Shown: positions 1-8,162 of the stretch, one piece after another
Numbering within the stretch: position 1 is the stretch's first letter
How the letters are laid out: each line of letters starts with the position of its first letter
Source: Arcticimaribacter sp965277835
Lineage (GTDB): Bacteria; Bacteroidota; Bacteroidia; Flavobacteriales; Flavobacteriaceae
DNA: 64,000 bases
Direction: 5' to 3'
NCBI GenBank assembly: GCA_965277835.1
Contig: OZ255841.1
Span: 1,674,001-1,738,000 of the forward strand
Notes under the pieces: model-generated
The model's input: only the letters and a program-made list of their open reading frames with translations
Databases searched by the model: none
What the model was told of the DNA's origin: nothing
Made by a program: the position numbers and the translations under genes

Positions 1-232
1 TTTCTGCCCCTCCTTTATATAGTTTTTGGGCTGCATCTGCCATTAATGTGTTTAGCGAATGCCAATCGCCTTTGTGTTGCAATGTTTCTATTTCAGAAAA
101 ATCAACAGAGTACATAATACACTTACACGATACCCCTTCTCCTTTTATCTTTTTTATGCGTTCGTTTAATGTCTTATAATATATCATTGAAGACTCCCAA
201 CTCATTCCTCCTATTAATCCAATTACCTTCAT
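1..232 (-). CDS. Aspartate/glutamate racemase family protein (N-terminal part, cut by window edge)
   Basis: The gene starts with ATG at 230-232 and runs off the left edge; 77 codons are visible. The N-terminus MKVIGLIGGMSWESSMIYYK matches the aspartate/glutamate racemase superfamily (YgeA/RacX type), where GGMSWEST and YY lie near the substrate pocket. Members interconvert L- and D-amino acids without cofactor, using a Cys pair; the first catalytic Cys would lie further downstream, outside the window. The tRNA-Gln gene lies upstream on the same strand but has its own terminator at 358-390, so the racemase probably uses its own promoter between 233 and about 350. Family assignment is firm for the visible part; the substrate cannot be told. 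Confidence 0.85.
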   Translation of the reverse strand, partial: MKVIGLIGGMSWESSMIYYKTLNERIKKIKGEGVSCKCIMYSVDFSEIETLQHKGDWHSLNTLMADAAQKLYKGGAE

Positions 233-357
233 TGCGTTATTTTAATTGTTAGTTCCTAAATAAATAAATTAAACCCATACACTCTACTTTTTAAGTTAAA
301 AATAACATTTTAAAAGCAGTTATGTTTCTGTACCGTTTATAAAGCTAATGTATAAAT

Positions 358-390
358 ATAAAAAAACCCTTCAGAATTTCTGAAGGGTTT
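358..390 (-). terminator. Intrinsic terminator of tRNA-Gln
   Basis: Read on the minus strand, AAACCCTTCAGAA is followed by TTCTGAAGGGTTT and a T-run. The stem is perfect with almost no loop, and lies directly after the tRNA-Gln 3' end. Confidence 0.85.
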
Positions 391-391
391 G

Positions 392-464
392 TTGGTCTAC
401 TAGGGCTCGAACCTAGACTCTTCTGGACCAAAACCAGACGTGTTGCCAGTTACACCATAGACCA
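392..464 (-). tRNA. tRNA-Gln (anticodon TTG)
   Basis: On the minus strand the cloverleaf folds completely. The acceptor stem is TGGTCTA/TAGACCA with the weak U1-A72 pair typical of bacterial tRNA-Gln, the anticodon stem is TCTGG/CCAGA with loop TTTTGGT (anticodon TTG), and the T arm is CTAGG-TTCGAGC-CCTAG. The 3' CCA is not encoded. A terminator follows immediately. Confidence 0.95.
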
Positions 465-877
465 TTAATAGTGCAAATTTAACAGAAACTCATTATAAAA
501 CAAAAAAAGCTATAAAATCTTAATCAAAAATGTGGTGTACGCTAAACTTGTTGGACTTATAGCATCCATAATACATGAAAAAACCAAGAACCCCGAACAA
601 AGACATATAATCTACGTTGTTAAATTAGATGAATAATCCCATAAATTATTTTTAATCAATTAATAAAATTATTCTAATCTTTTTATAAGAGATTTTCGAA
701 CTTTATAAGAGACAGTTATAATAGGGTTTATAAGTTGCGTATATCAAATAACCATTGAGAATTTATAACTAAATTATATTCTCGATAAGCTTAATTAATC
801 GGCGAGAATAATTACAATGAACAATTAATGTTAATAAATCTAAAATGGGCATATTAAAAACATAAGGTATTTTAACT
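465..877. other. Non-coding stretch with TTTATAAG repeats and a hairpin
   Basis: No convincing gene is seen here. TTTATAAG occurs three times on the plus strand (682, 702, 727); the first two are part of the 11-mer TTTATAAGAGA. An inverted repeat, ATTCTCG (778-784) and CGAGAAT (803-809), lies downstream. A 34-codon ORF (532-636, GTG start, ending in VVKLDE) is too short to support as a gene, but could be a remnant. Confidence 0.4.
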
Positions 878-885
878 TACATTTG
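878..885 (+). promoter_or_regulatory. Bacteroidota -7 promoter box TACATTTG
   Basis: This is an exact match to TAnnTTTG. No clear -33 TTTG lies at the usual distance. A transcript starting near 892 would reach the strong terminator at 952-987, so this may be the promoter of a short RNA. Confidence 0.45.
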
Positions 886-891
886 CGGTAT

Positions 892-987
892 TATCGTTAA
901 TTTATTTTTCCTTACTATTCAACATTTTAGGAAAGTCTTGAAAAATCTTTTAAACCCTTTGTTATTAATAACAAAGGGTTTTTTTAA
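892..987 (+). ncRNA. Candidate small RNA of about 95 nt
   Basis: The segment lies between a TACATTTG promoter box (878-885) and a strong terminator (952-987) and holds no ORF of note. The next promoter, at 1096-1125, belongs to the lipoprotein gene, so this terminator is not needed for that gene. I do not recognise the RNA as a known family. It could also be the end of a longer transcript starting further upstream. Confidence 0.35.
952..987 (+). terminator. Strong intrinsic terminator
   Basis: AAACCCTTTGTTAT, a TA turn, ATAACAAAGGGTTT, then a T-run: a perfect 14-bp stem followed by Ts on the plus strand. It ends a plus-strand transcript upstream of the lipoprotein gene and insulates that gene. 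Confidence 0.85.
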
Positions 988-1095
988 TAACGTATTTAAA
1001 ACATATATTAATGACGAAAAGCTTAAACGCGATTACACTTAATGTATTCATTTGAGCCTTACATCAAAATTATTTTCATTTTTTTGTAAAATATA

Positions 1096-1125
1096 TTTGA
1101 AAGTTCAATTATATATGTATATTTG
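1096..1125 (+). promoter_or_regulatory. Strong promoter of the 723-aa lipoprotein gene
   Basis: TTTG at 1096-1099, an 18-nt spacer and TATATTTG at 1118-1125 form a complete Bacteroidota -33/-7 pair. The predicted start near 1132 gives an AT-rich leader of about 50 nt before ATG 1185. It is the best promoter match I found in the window, consistent with an abundant product. Confidence 0.8.
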
Positions 1126-1184
1126 CAAACAAATGTTAATCTAAAAACAAACGCATTATTAATTTTAATTTAATTTTTATCAAA

Positions 1185-3356
1185 ATGAAAAAAGGTTTAT
1201 TAAGTCTTTTCGTAGTTGCTTTAACGATAGTTAGCTGCGCAAAAAATTATGACAGTAAGTTCGATGAACTTAATGTTCTTCTAAAAAGTCAAGTAACTGA
1301 CATGAATGCATTAAAAACGCAAGTTACTGCCTTACAATCAACAGTAACTGGTTTAGATACTGCTATTAAAGGCATTCAGACGAGTGTAGGGAATATAAAA
1401 ATTCCTGATAACTCAGCTGATTTCACAAAATTATCAGATGGTTTAACTAAAGCGCAAACTACTATTGATGCTTTAACAACTCAGTTAAACACTGTAGTTA
1501 CTAGCTCTCAGTTAGCTTCAGTAACAGCTGCTATTTCTAATCTTCAAACAGATGTAACAAATTTGTTGAAAAAGAATGCTGTAGTTAATCAACCTATTAC
1601 TATTAATAATATGGGTACACTTCAACTTGCAGAATCTCTAGTTGGAACTAAAACAGATGATCCTGCAGTAATAGTAAACGGTAATGTAGTTATTAATTCT
1701 GCTTTTGCAAATGACAATGCTGCGCTTACTGCTAGAATTAATACTGTTACAAACAAAATAGCTTCTGTAATAACTTCAATAGCTGGTCAAGGGTTAACGG
1801 TTACATCTAGTGCATCTTCAACAGTTGATTTTAACGCGCTTACTTCTATTAATGGTGTGTTAAATGTACAAGGAAGAGAAGTTGGTCACCCAAAATTATC
1901 TAGTCTTTCAGGTCTTTTAACTATTGGTTATGCAGGTGCTGTTAACTATGCTACGTTAACTAATATTGGGTCTGCTACATTACATCCAAAAGTAACTTCA
2001 GTAAACTTTGGTACTGCTCAGATAGGTGCTATATCAACAACTGGTTCTGGTTCTAACGTAGTATATGCGCCATTTGCAACTAGCTTTGTTGCAGGCACTG
2101 GTAATATTAAAGATTTAAGAGTTGCAAAAGCAACTACTGTTACTTTCGGTTCTAAAACTGAGGCTTCTGTTAATATATTAGCACCAGTTGCTAACTCTAA
2201 AATTACTTATAATGGTACAACAATTACTGGTGATTTTACTGTTGTTGCACATACTGGTTCAACATTAGAGGCTCCAAATTTAACTACATTAGCTAGCGCA
2301 ACTAGTATTGGTAGTATTAACACTGCTAATTTCCCTAAATTAAGTAAAGTTGCAACAACAACAATAGCAGCTGGAACAGTTACACTTCCTGCATTAACTT
2401 CAAATGTGTCTGGAACAATAACTCTTGCTAGAGCTGCAGCCTTTAATTCACCTAGCTTTGTGGCAGCTAAGCCTATAACTTTAACTGCTGCTACATCAAT
2501 TATTATTGGTTCAACAACTGATGCTCTTCTTCTTACTAAAACAAAAGCTACTGCATTAACATTGTCTAAACAAGCTGTTGCAACTAGCTTTGACTCTACT
2601 GCTTTTACAGCCTTAGTAACACTTAATGTAACTGGAGCAACAACAACAGTGGCTAAAGCAAATACTGTCGCTAACACTATGGTTGCTTCTGGAACAAGCC
2701 TTACTACTGTTAATATTACTGGAGCCGCTAGCCGTATTGGAAGCGTAACAATTGGTGGTGTTAAAGTTAACTCTGTAACTACTGCTGGAGAAATTGCAAG
2801 ATTTGAATTAAGAGGAACTAAATTAGTTACTGGTAATTTTGCACATGGACATCTTGCTGGAGGTAGAGTAGCTGAGTTAATAGTTGCTAATAATCCTCTT
2901 TTAACATCGTTGACTACTACTAAGCTTAACTATGTTGGTGCTATAGATATTACAAGCAATGCTAAATTAGCTTCTTTAAACCTTGCATCTTTGAAAAACT
3001 CTCCGTTAACTTCTCCTCCTACAGGTTATGTGGTTGCTATTCATACTAATAAATTAACTGGGGTTTATGTTAATGCAGTTGCACTAACGACATCAACACC
3101 TTATGTTGAAGCGCAAATTCAATCGAATGATTTGAATACTTTAACGCCTTTCTTTACAAGCTCTAATGCTACCGCTGCAGCTACACATACTCTAAACATT
3201 AACCTTTCGGATGTAGTGGCAGGTTCTACTACTAGAGACTTAACTAATGCTCTTTCTATGGATTCAGCTAAGAACACTACTGGTGGAGTATTAGGATCTT
3301 CTGGTGCTAGAGTTACGACTACTAAACAATTCGTTGCTTTAGTAAAACCAGAATAA
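1185..3356 (+). CDS. Large Thr/Ala/Ser/Val-rich surface lipoprotein with coiled-coil N-terminus
   Basis: This is a 723-residue secreted lipoprotein of unknown function. A signal peptide ends in the lipobox LTIVSC, so Cys18 would be lipidated. Residues about 25-135 are heptad-like, alternating Leu/Val with Thr/Gln/Asp, as in trimeric or dimeric coiled coils. The rest is made of short repeating strands (ALTSINGVLNVQG, LSSLSGLLTIG, LTSLTTTKLNYVGAIDIT) that recall the right-handed helix of receptor-L or LRR-like surface domains. The only Cys is in the lipobox, and I see no Trp. The gene stands alone between a strong promoter (1096-1125) and a terminator (3396-3429), as expected for an abundant envelope protein such as an S-layer-like or adhesin coat protein. 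That role is inferred from composition and context. Confidence 0.8.
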   Translation: MKKGLLSLFVVALTIVSCAKNYDSKFDELNVLLKSQVTDMNALKTQVTALQSTVTGLDTAIKGIQTSVGNIKIPDNSADFTKLSDGLTKAQTTIDALTTQLNTVVTSSQLASVTAAISNLQTDVTNLLKKNAVVNQPITINNMGTLQLAESLVGTKTDDPAVIVNGNVVINSAFANDNAALTARINTVTNKIASVITSIAGQGLTVTSSASSTVDFNALTSINGVLNVQGREVGHPKLSSLSGLLTIGYAGAVNYATLTNIGSATLHPKVTSVNFGTAQIGAISTTGSGSNVVYAPFATSFVAGTGNIKDLRVAKATTVTFGSKTEASVNILAPVANSKITYNGTTITGDFTVVAHTGSTLEAPNLTTLASATSIGSINTANFPKLSKVATTTIAAGTVTLPALTSNVSGTITLARAAAFNSPSFVAAKPITLTAATSIIIGSTTDALLLTKTKATALTLSKQAVATSFDSTAFTALVTLNVTGATTTVAKANTVANTMVASGTSLTTVNITGAASRIGSVTIGGVKVNSVTTAGEIARFELRGTKLVTGNFAHGHLAGGRVAELIVANNPLLTSLTTTKLNYVGAIDITSNAKLASLNLASLKNSPLTSPPTGYVVAIHTNKLTGVYVNAVALTTSTPYVEAQIQSNDLNTLTPFFTSSNATAAATHTLNINLSDVVAGSTTRDLTNALSMDSAKNTTGGVLGSSGARVTTTKQFVALVKPE

Positions 3357-3395
3357 TTTTTAAAACTCAAAAAAGGTTTTTAATCTTATTAATAA

Positions 3396-3429
3396 TAAAA
3401 AACCCTCAAGATAGCTTGAGGGTTTTTTT
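3396..3429 (+). terminator. Intrinsic terminator of the lipoprotein gene
   Basis: AAAAAACCCTCAAG, a short loop, CTTGAGGGTTTTTTT: an A-flanked GC-containing stem with a T-run, 40 nt after the stop codon. It should work in both directions. Confidence 0.85.
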
Positions 3430-3450
3430 ATATAATAAATTTAGGGTTCT

Positions 3451-3678
3451 ATGTATTTAGACAAGGAAGATGAATGGTTAGTAATTATTGTGGCGGTTGC
3501 CCTAATAGTTGGTTTAATTGTGAAATCGTACAAAGACTATAGAAAAATGACTGCTGAGGCAAACCGAAAAATTGCACAACACAAAAAAAATGAAGCGTAT
3601 GCCAAAAAGCTAAAAAAAGTGGTTGATATAGCGAATCTAAAAATTAAGAAAGATATTGAGGCTAAGAAAAAACCTTAG
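3451..3678 (+). CDS. Small single-pass membrane protein with Lys-rich tail
   Basis: This is a 75-aa protein that I do not recognise. Residues about 9-25 (WLVIIVAVALIVGLIV) form one membrane segment, followed by a strongly basic helical tail (KKVVDIANLKIKKDIEAKKKP) that should face the cytoplasm. AGGG lies 5-8 nt before the ATG. It sits right after the lipoprotein terminator, with no exact promoter box in the short gap. The amphipathic Lys-rich tail supports real coding, but no function can be given. Confidence 0.6.
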   Translation: MYLDKEDEWLVIIVAVALIVGLIVKSYKDYRKMTAEANRKIAQHKKNEAYAKKLKKVVDIANLKIKKDIEAKKKP

Positions 3679-3842
3679 CTAGTTTTGAACCCCCAAGTTT
3701 TAATTTCTGATAATTTGTAATAAGACGTTTCTTGAGAAAAGGGACTTAGATATATTTCGAAAGATTAGTTTAGTAAAGAATGTAAAAAAAGTATATTTAT
3801 TGCATAAACACACTGAGATTACTTAACACTATAAATTAATAT
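3679..3842. other. Short AT-rich intergenic gap
   Basis: No gene is seen. TATATTTATTG near 3791 is a near match to TAnnTTTG and could serve the small ORF at 3843. Confidence 0.3.
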
Positions 3843-3980
3843 ATGAATAGAACACTCACAGCAGCAGAATTGCTAGAGCAATTGAACCATCAAATAGACT
3901 CTAATAACGTAAAAGACTCTGTCCATAAAATTAAGCTAATGACCGCCAGAGATGTCATTAAAGAAATTATTGGAGCTTAA
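3843..3980 (+). CDS. Small hypothetical protein (45 aa)
   Basis: ATG at 3843 opens 45 codons ending in TAA. The peptide (MNRTLTAAELLEQLNHQID at its start, MTARDVIKEIIGA at its end) is amphipathic and looks helical throughout, with balanced charge, unlike a random AT-rich ORF, which would be rich in Lys, Asn, Phe and Ile. It lies 32 nt before the aldehyde dehydrogenase gene and may be cotranscribed. I do not recognise a family, and coding is not certain. Confidence 0.45.
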   Translation: MNRTLTAAELLEQLNHQIDSNNVKDSVHKIKLMTARDVIKEIIGA

Positions 3981-4012
3981 TTTTTTGCACATTATATAAA
4001 AGATAAAACGAT

Positions 4013-5545
4013 ATGGCGATTTCAAAATCTTTTTTTGCAATAAATGCATTTACCAAAGAGCATTTACCTCACGAATTTAAAAATGCATCTACCAAAGAAA
4101 TTGATATTGCAGTAGCAAAAGGGAGTACGGCTTTTGGTGTATATAGAAAGAAGAGCAATGAGGATATTGCAAATTTTTTGGAACAAATTGCTACAGAGAT
4201 TTTTAACCTAGGCACAGCTCTTATCGATCAATGTCATTTGGAAACAGCCTTGCCTATTGCTCGACTAGAAGGAGAGCGAGGGAGAACTATAAACCAACTA
4301 AGGTTATTTGCGTCTATAGTTCGTGACGGGTCATGGGTTGACGCTCGAATTGATACTGCTATCCCCGATAGAGCTCCTATACCTCGACCAGATATTCGGC
4401 AAATGCTTTTGCCTTTGGGGGCAGTAGCTGTTTTTGGGGCGAGTAACTTTCCTTTGGCTTTTTCTGTAGCTGGCGGCGATACAGCATCGGCATTAGCTGC
4501 CGGTTGCCCAGTAATAGTAAAAGGACATGAGGCGCATCCGAACACTTCGGAAATGATAGCAAATGCTATTGAAATTGCTATTGAAAAGTGTGGTATGCCC
4601 GAGGGTACATTTTCGTTAATCCAAGGTAATACCAAAACTGTTGGGGAATATTTGGTAAAACATCCTAGCATCAAAGCAGTTGGGTTTACAGGCTCTTTTG
4701 CTGGAGGCAAAGCGATAAGCGCGTATGCTAAGTTAAGAGAAGAACCTATTCCTGTGTTTGCAGAAATGGGAAGTACAAATCCGGTGTTTGTGTTGCCAAA
4801 TGCACTAAAAAGCAATGCAACTACTATTGCAAAAGGGATGGCGCAATCCATTAGTTTAGGGGTAGGTCAGTTTTGCACTAACCCAGGGTTATTTTTTGTT
4901 GAAAAAGGAGCGGGGTTAAATACGTTATATGAACAGCTTCGAAAAGAAATTAGTAGTATTCCTGCTGGGACAATGCTAACGCCTAAAATAGAAAAAGGCT
5001 TCTCTAATGGCGTTAAACACACTTTGGCAGCAGATACTATAGAAGTACTTGCAAAAGGACAAGTAGGCGAAGGAAATAAGGTTCCTGTAATAGTTCTAAA
5101 GACGTCTTTTGAACATTATATAAAAACGCCGTTTCTATCAGAAGAAAATTTTGGACCTTCTAGTATTATTATTGAAGTCTCTTCGAAAGCAGAAATGTTA
5201 GCAGCAGCAGATAACCTAAAAGGACAATTAACCGCAACTGCCCATGCTATAGATGAAGACTTGAACTTATATAAAGAATTATTTGAAACGTTAGAACAAA
5301 AGGCAGGACGCGTATTGTTTAATGGATTCCCCACAGGTGTCGAAGTATGCCACGCAATGGTTCACGGAGGGCCGTATCCTGCGACAACAGCTTCGCAATC
5401 GACTTCGGTAGGAGCCAATGCAATAAAACGCTTTGTACGTCCCGTTTGTTTTCAAAACTACCCTGAAGCCTTATTACCCAAAGCACTCCAAAATGAAAAT
5501 AAATTACATATTTGGCGTATGGTTAATGGTGAAATGAAACGATAA
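4013..5545 (+). CDS. Alpha-ketoglutaric semialdehyde (2,5-dioxovalerate) dehydrogenase, aldehyde dehydrogenase family
   Basis: This cytosolic 510-aa enzyme oxidises 2,5-dioxopentanoate to 2-oxoglutarate with NAD(P), the last step of uronate/aldarate, pentose or hydroxyproline breakdown. The ALDH fold is clear: GAVAVFGASNFPLAFSVAGGD near 136-157, Gly-rich GFTGSFAGG near 224, general base Glu251 in FAEMGS, and nucleophile Cys288 in GQFCTNPG. Length and the ASNFP/QFCTNPG signature fit the bacterial KGSADH group rather than broad ALDHs. Other genes of such a pathway are not adjacent; the neighbour on the opposite strand is a gluconate operon, so a loose sugar-acid theme is possible. Specificity is inferred from the signature. 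Confidence 0.85.
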   Translation: MAISKSFFAINAFTKEHLPHEFKNASTKEIDIAVAKGSTAFGVYRKKSNEDIANFLEQIATEIFNLGTALIDQCHLETALPIARLEGERGRTINQLRLFASIVRDGSWVDARIDTAIPDRAPIPRPDIRQMLLPLGAVAVFGASNFPLAFSVAGGDTASALAAGCPVIVKGHEAHPNTSEMIANAIEIAIEKCGMPEGTFSLIQGNTKTVGEYLVKHPSIKAVGFTGSFAGGKAISAYAKLREEPIPVFAEMGSTNPVFVLPNALKSNATTIAKGMAQSISLGVGQFCTNPGLFFVEKGAGLNTLYEQLRKEISSIPAGTMLTPKIEKGFSNGVKHTLAADTIEVLAKGQVGEGNKVPVIVLKTSFEHYIKTPFLSEENFGPSSIIIEVSSKAEMLAAADNLKGQLTATAHAIDEDLNLYKELFETLEQKAGRVLFNGFPTGVEVCHAMVHGGPYPATTASQSTSVGANAIKRFVRPVCFQNYPEALLPKALQNENKLHIWRMVNGEMKR

Positions 5546-5546
5546 T

Positions 5547-5996
5547 CTATTCTAAATCTTTGCGAAAACAAAGGCTATTATCTACATCTGTATAAGGTTC
5601 GTATTTTGACATAGCAGTATACCCTCTATTTTTATATAAGGTTACCGCTTCAGAGAGGTTTTTCCCTGTTTCTAAAACACACCTATAATTACCTAATTCT
5701 TTTGCCCAAATTTCTAATTCATTTAATATTGCGCCAGCAGTTCCTTTTCCTCTTTCATTGGGGTGCGTGTACATACGTTTAATTTCGACAATACCTTTAT
5801 CGAAATATTTGAATGCTCCACAACCAATGGGCTTATTAACCTGATAGGCGACAATTACATAATTGAGGTTTTCTATACCATTAAATTGACTATAAAATGT
5901 ATGTGCATCTCCGTCGCGAATGGATAATTCTTTATTTAATAAACCTACTAAGGCTTGAAAATCAAGATTTTTTTGATTTGTCCTAATAAATTCCAT
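5547..5996 (-). CDS. GNAT family N-acetyltransferase
   Basis: This 149-aa protein has the GNAT fold: motif A KRMYTHPNERGKGTAGAILNELEIWAKELG (about 73-101) holds the acetyl-CoA pyrophosphate loop (RGKGTAG), and CVLETGKNLSEAVTLYKNRGY is motif B. The substrate is unknown. It is the last gene of the minus-strand run starting at gntK, 21 nt after the M20 gene, and ends one base from the stop of the converging aldehyde dehydrogenase. Confidence 0.85.
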   Translation of the reverse strand: MEFIRTNQKNLDFQALVGLLNKELSIRDGDAHTFYSQFNGIENLNYVIVAYQVNKPIGCGAFKYFDKGIVEIKRMYTHPNERGKGTAGAILNELEIWAKELGNYRCVLETGKNLSEAVTLYKNRGYTAMSKYEPYTDVDNSLCFRKDLE

Positions 5997-6017
5997 GTTC
6001 GGAGTAAATGAAAAATA

Positions 6018-7526
6018 TTATAATTTTTCTGTTAAAATAGATATCATTGTTTTGACACCATCTCGATAATTTCCCAAGCGAATATTTTCATTGGGGCTGT
6101 GTTGATTATTATCTGGGTTTACTGTTGGAACTGCTACTGCAGGTATCCCCAAAGTATTTACAAAAGGAGAAATAGGAATAGACCCACCGCTCATTCGAAT
6201 TCGAATAGGGTCTTTATTAAAAGCTCGTTTCATGGCTTTTGTTAGCCAAAGTCCAACATCAGAGTTCATAGGTGTTCTAAATGACTGATACGAAATTTTA
6301 GTAGTATATGTGGCTATTTTAGGGTATGTTAATCGTTCTTCTTTTGTTGGCTCTCTGTCTATTACATAATACCCTTGGTTTTGAATATGTGTTTTGATGA
6401 CACCCAAAAGATGTTCAGGGCTCGATTCTAAGACTAAACGCACATCAATTTCTGCTCGAGCCCATGCGGGTATAATTGTTCTTGCGTTTTCATTAATCCA
6501 GCCAGATTGCATTCCCCTAATATTAAGAGAAGGATATTGTAGTGCTTCTTGGTAGTATGTGCCCACTTCATCAGGTGCTGCTATTTGCACTTGAGCCATA
6601 AAGTGCTCTGCATCAAATGGCGTAGCTTCTAATATTTTTTTTGCATCCGAATCAATTTCAATTCCGTCATAAAAAGAAGGGATGGTTACCTTGCCCTTTT
6701 CATCTTTCATAGAGGCTAGTAATTGAGACATACGCAAGGCAGGGTTTGGCACATAATTTCCAAAATGACCAGAATGTTGGGGTACAATAGGCCCATAGGT
6801 TGTCAGTTGTATGGTTGCAATTCCTCTAGCACCAAAAGATAAAGTAGGCTGGTTTGAACGATGCCGTGGGCCGTCGAAAATAACTAATAAGTCTGCCTTA
6901 AGGTCTTCTTTATTTGCAATAACAGCCATAGGAAGGTTTGGAGAACCAAGCTCTTCTTCGAAATCTAAAATTATTTTGAGATTAAAATTAGGCGTTTTTT
7001 TAAGTTCTTTCAAAGCATCTAATGCTGCTAAAAACATGACTACGGGTCCTTTGGCATCGCTAGTAGAACGGGCGAAAATTCTCCACTCATCATTATATTT
7101 TTCAATGCGTTCCCATGGAATTTTTTCCCATTTGCCTTCATCATTTTTGGTTTTAAGTACAGCGTCATAAGGGTTTTCTTGTTCCCAACGACTAGGGTCA
7201 ACAGGCTGCCCGTCAACTTGAAGATAAATTAAAACTGTTTTTAGTGCTGGGTTAATTATTTTTTCTGCAAGAAGCAAAGGTGCTGCAGAGGTGTTAATAC
7301 GTTTTGAAGTAAACCCTCTTTCTTTAAAAGCGAGTTCACACCATTGCATATTTTCCTCATAAGCATCGCTATAATTTGCATCGTTAGGGATTTGCAAAAA
7401 TGATTTAAATAAAGGGAATGTTTTTTGGCTATACGTATCGGCAAGTTGATCTAAAGCTGAACTATTCTGAGCTCCTACAAACAATGGTATTGCAGAAAGT
7501 ATAATGATAAGGCGTAGTTTTTTCAT
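6018..7526 (-). CDS. Exported M20/M25/M40 family metallopeptidase with altered first metal-ligand motif
   Basis: This 502-aa di-zinc amidohydrolase/dipeptidase-like protein has a signal peptide (IIILSAIPLFVGA). The M20 landmarks are in order: LQVDGQPVD (101-110), where the family usually has GHxDxxP; ARSTSDAKGP (bridging Asp157); DFEEELGSPN (Glu190/191); DGPRHRSNQP; and NQHSPNE near the C-terminus. The first His ligand is replaced by Gln103, while Asp105 remains. With the other ligands intact it may still bind metal, perhaps differently. It follows the cyclophilin gene by 27 nt in the gntK-GNAT run, so it is probably cotranscribed and acts in the periplasm on peptides or acylated amino acids. 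Confidence 0.8.
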   Translation of the reverse strand: MKKLRLIIILSAIPLFVGAQNSSALDQLADTYSQKTFPLFKSFLQIPNDANYSDAYEENMQWCELAFKERGFTSKRINTSAAPLLLAEKIINPALKTVLIYLQVDGQPVDPSRWEQENPYDAVLKTKNDEGKWEKIPWERIEKYNDEWRIFARSTSDAKGPVVMFLAALDALKELKKTPNFNLKIILDFEEELGSPNLPMAVIANKEDLKADLLVIFDGPRHRSNQPTLSFGARGIATIQLTTYGPIVPQHSGHFGNYVPNPALRMSQLLASMKDEKGKVTIPSFYDGIEIDSDAKKILEATPFDAEHFMAQVQIAAPDEVGTYYQEALQYPSLNIRGMQSGWINENARTIIPAWARAEIDVRLVLESSPEHLLGVIKTHIQNQGYYVIDREPTKEERLTYPKIATYTTKISYQSFRTPMNSDVGLWLTKAMKRAFNKDPIRIRMSGGSIPISPFVNTLGIPAVAVPTVNPDNNQHSPNENIRLGNYRDGVKTMISILTEKL

Positions 7527-7553
7527 CTGTTTTTTTTAGTGCGTATTATATGT

Positions 7554-8153
7554 TTAATATAATGATTGTTCATTTTCTAAAAAAGAGGCTGCCCCTAAAC
7601 TATCTAATTCTTTTTTAGAGACCTTAAGCACACGTACTTTTAAAGGAATACGTTTTAAGGGAGCGTCTAAAGAATCGGTAGGTACTGTTGCTATAGCATT
7701 TAGGGTTTCAAATCCTTTAAAAATCTGTCCAAAAATAGTATAGTTGTTATCGAGCCTAGGAATTCCGGCAGCATCGTGAACAATATAAATTTGACAGCCT
7801 GCAGATAGTTTTTCAGGATTGTTGTCGCGTCCAATTCCTACTGCTCCATAGATATGCTGAATATGTGGGAAAAACTCAGGTTTAATTAAATACGGTGAAT
7901 CTGCAAAACCTTCGGGTGTGTCGGGGCAACCTCCTTGAATAACAAAATCTTTAATTACTCTGTTAAAACTATACGTATCCCAATAATGCTTTTTTGCGAG
8001 TTTTATAAAACTTTCTTTATGGAGTTTAGTGTCTTTGTATAACCAAAAATACATCTCCCCTAAAGGTGTTTCTATATGCCCAATGGCGTATTTTTCTTCG
8101 GGTGGTTTACACGAAAATAAAATAATGATACAGAGAAAAATTAATTTTTTCAT
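7554..8153 (-). CDS. Cyclophilin-type peptidyl-prolyl isomerase, lipoprotein
   Basis: This 199-aa protein begins with a lipoprotein signal peptide (IILFSC, Cys15) and continues as a cyclophilin domain: LGEMYFWLYKDTKLHKESFIKLA, YSFNRVIKDFVIQGG (with the active-site Arg and the FVIQGG motif) and FGQIFKGFETLNAI. It should catalyse cis-trans proline isomerisation during envelope protein folding, anchored to a membrane facing the periplasm. It starts 9 nt after the gntP stop codon, so it is probably translated from the same message. Confidence 0.9.
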   Translation of the reverse strand: MKKLIFLCIIILFSCKPPEEKYAIGHIETPLGEMYFWLYKDTKLHKESFIKLAKKHYWDTYSFNRVIKDFVIQGGCPDTPEGFADSPYLIKPEFFPHIQHIYGAVGIGRDNNPEKLSAGCQIYIVHDAAGIPRLDNNYTIFGQIFKGFETLNAIATVPTDSLDAPLKRIPLKVRVLKVSKKELDSLGAASFLENEQSLY

Positions 8154-8162
8154 AGGATAAAT

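Noticed and set aside
532..636. 34-codon ORF with GTG start ending in YVVKLDE
   Set aside because: Too short, with no recognisable family or good start signal; chance ORFs of this size are common here.
2207..2677. 156-aa ORF on the minus strand inside the lipoprotein gene
   Set aside because: Shadow of the biased Thr/Ala/Val codons of the plus-strand gene, which has promoter, lipobox and terminator.
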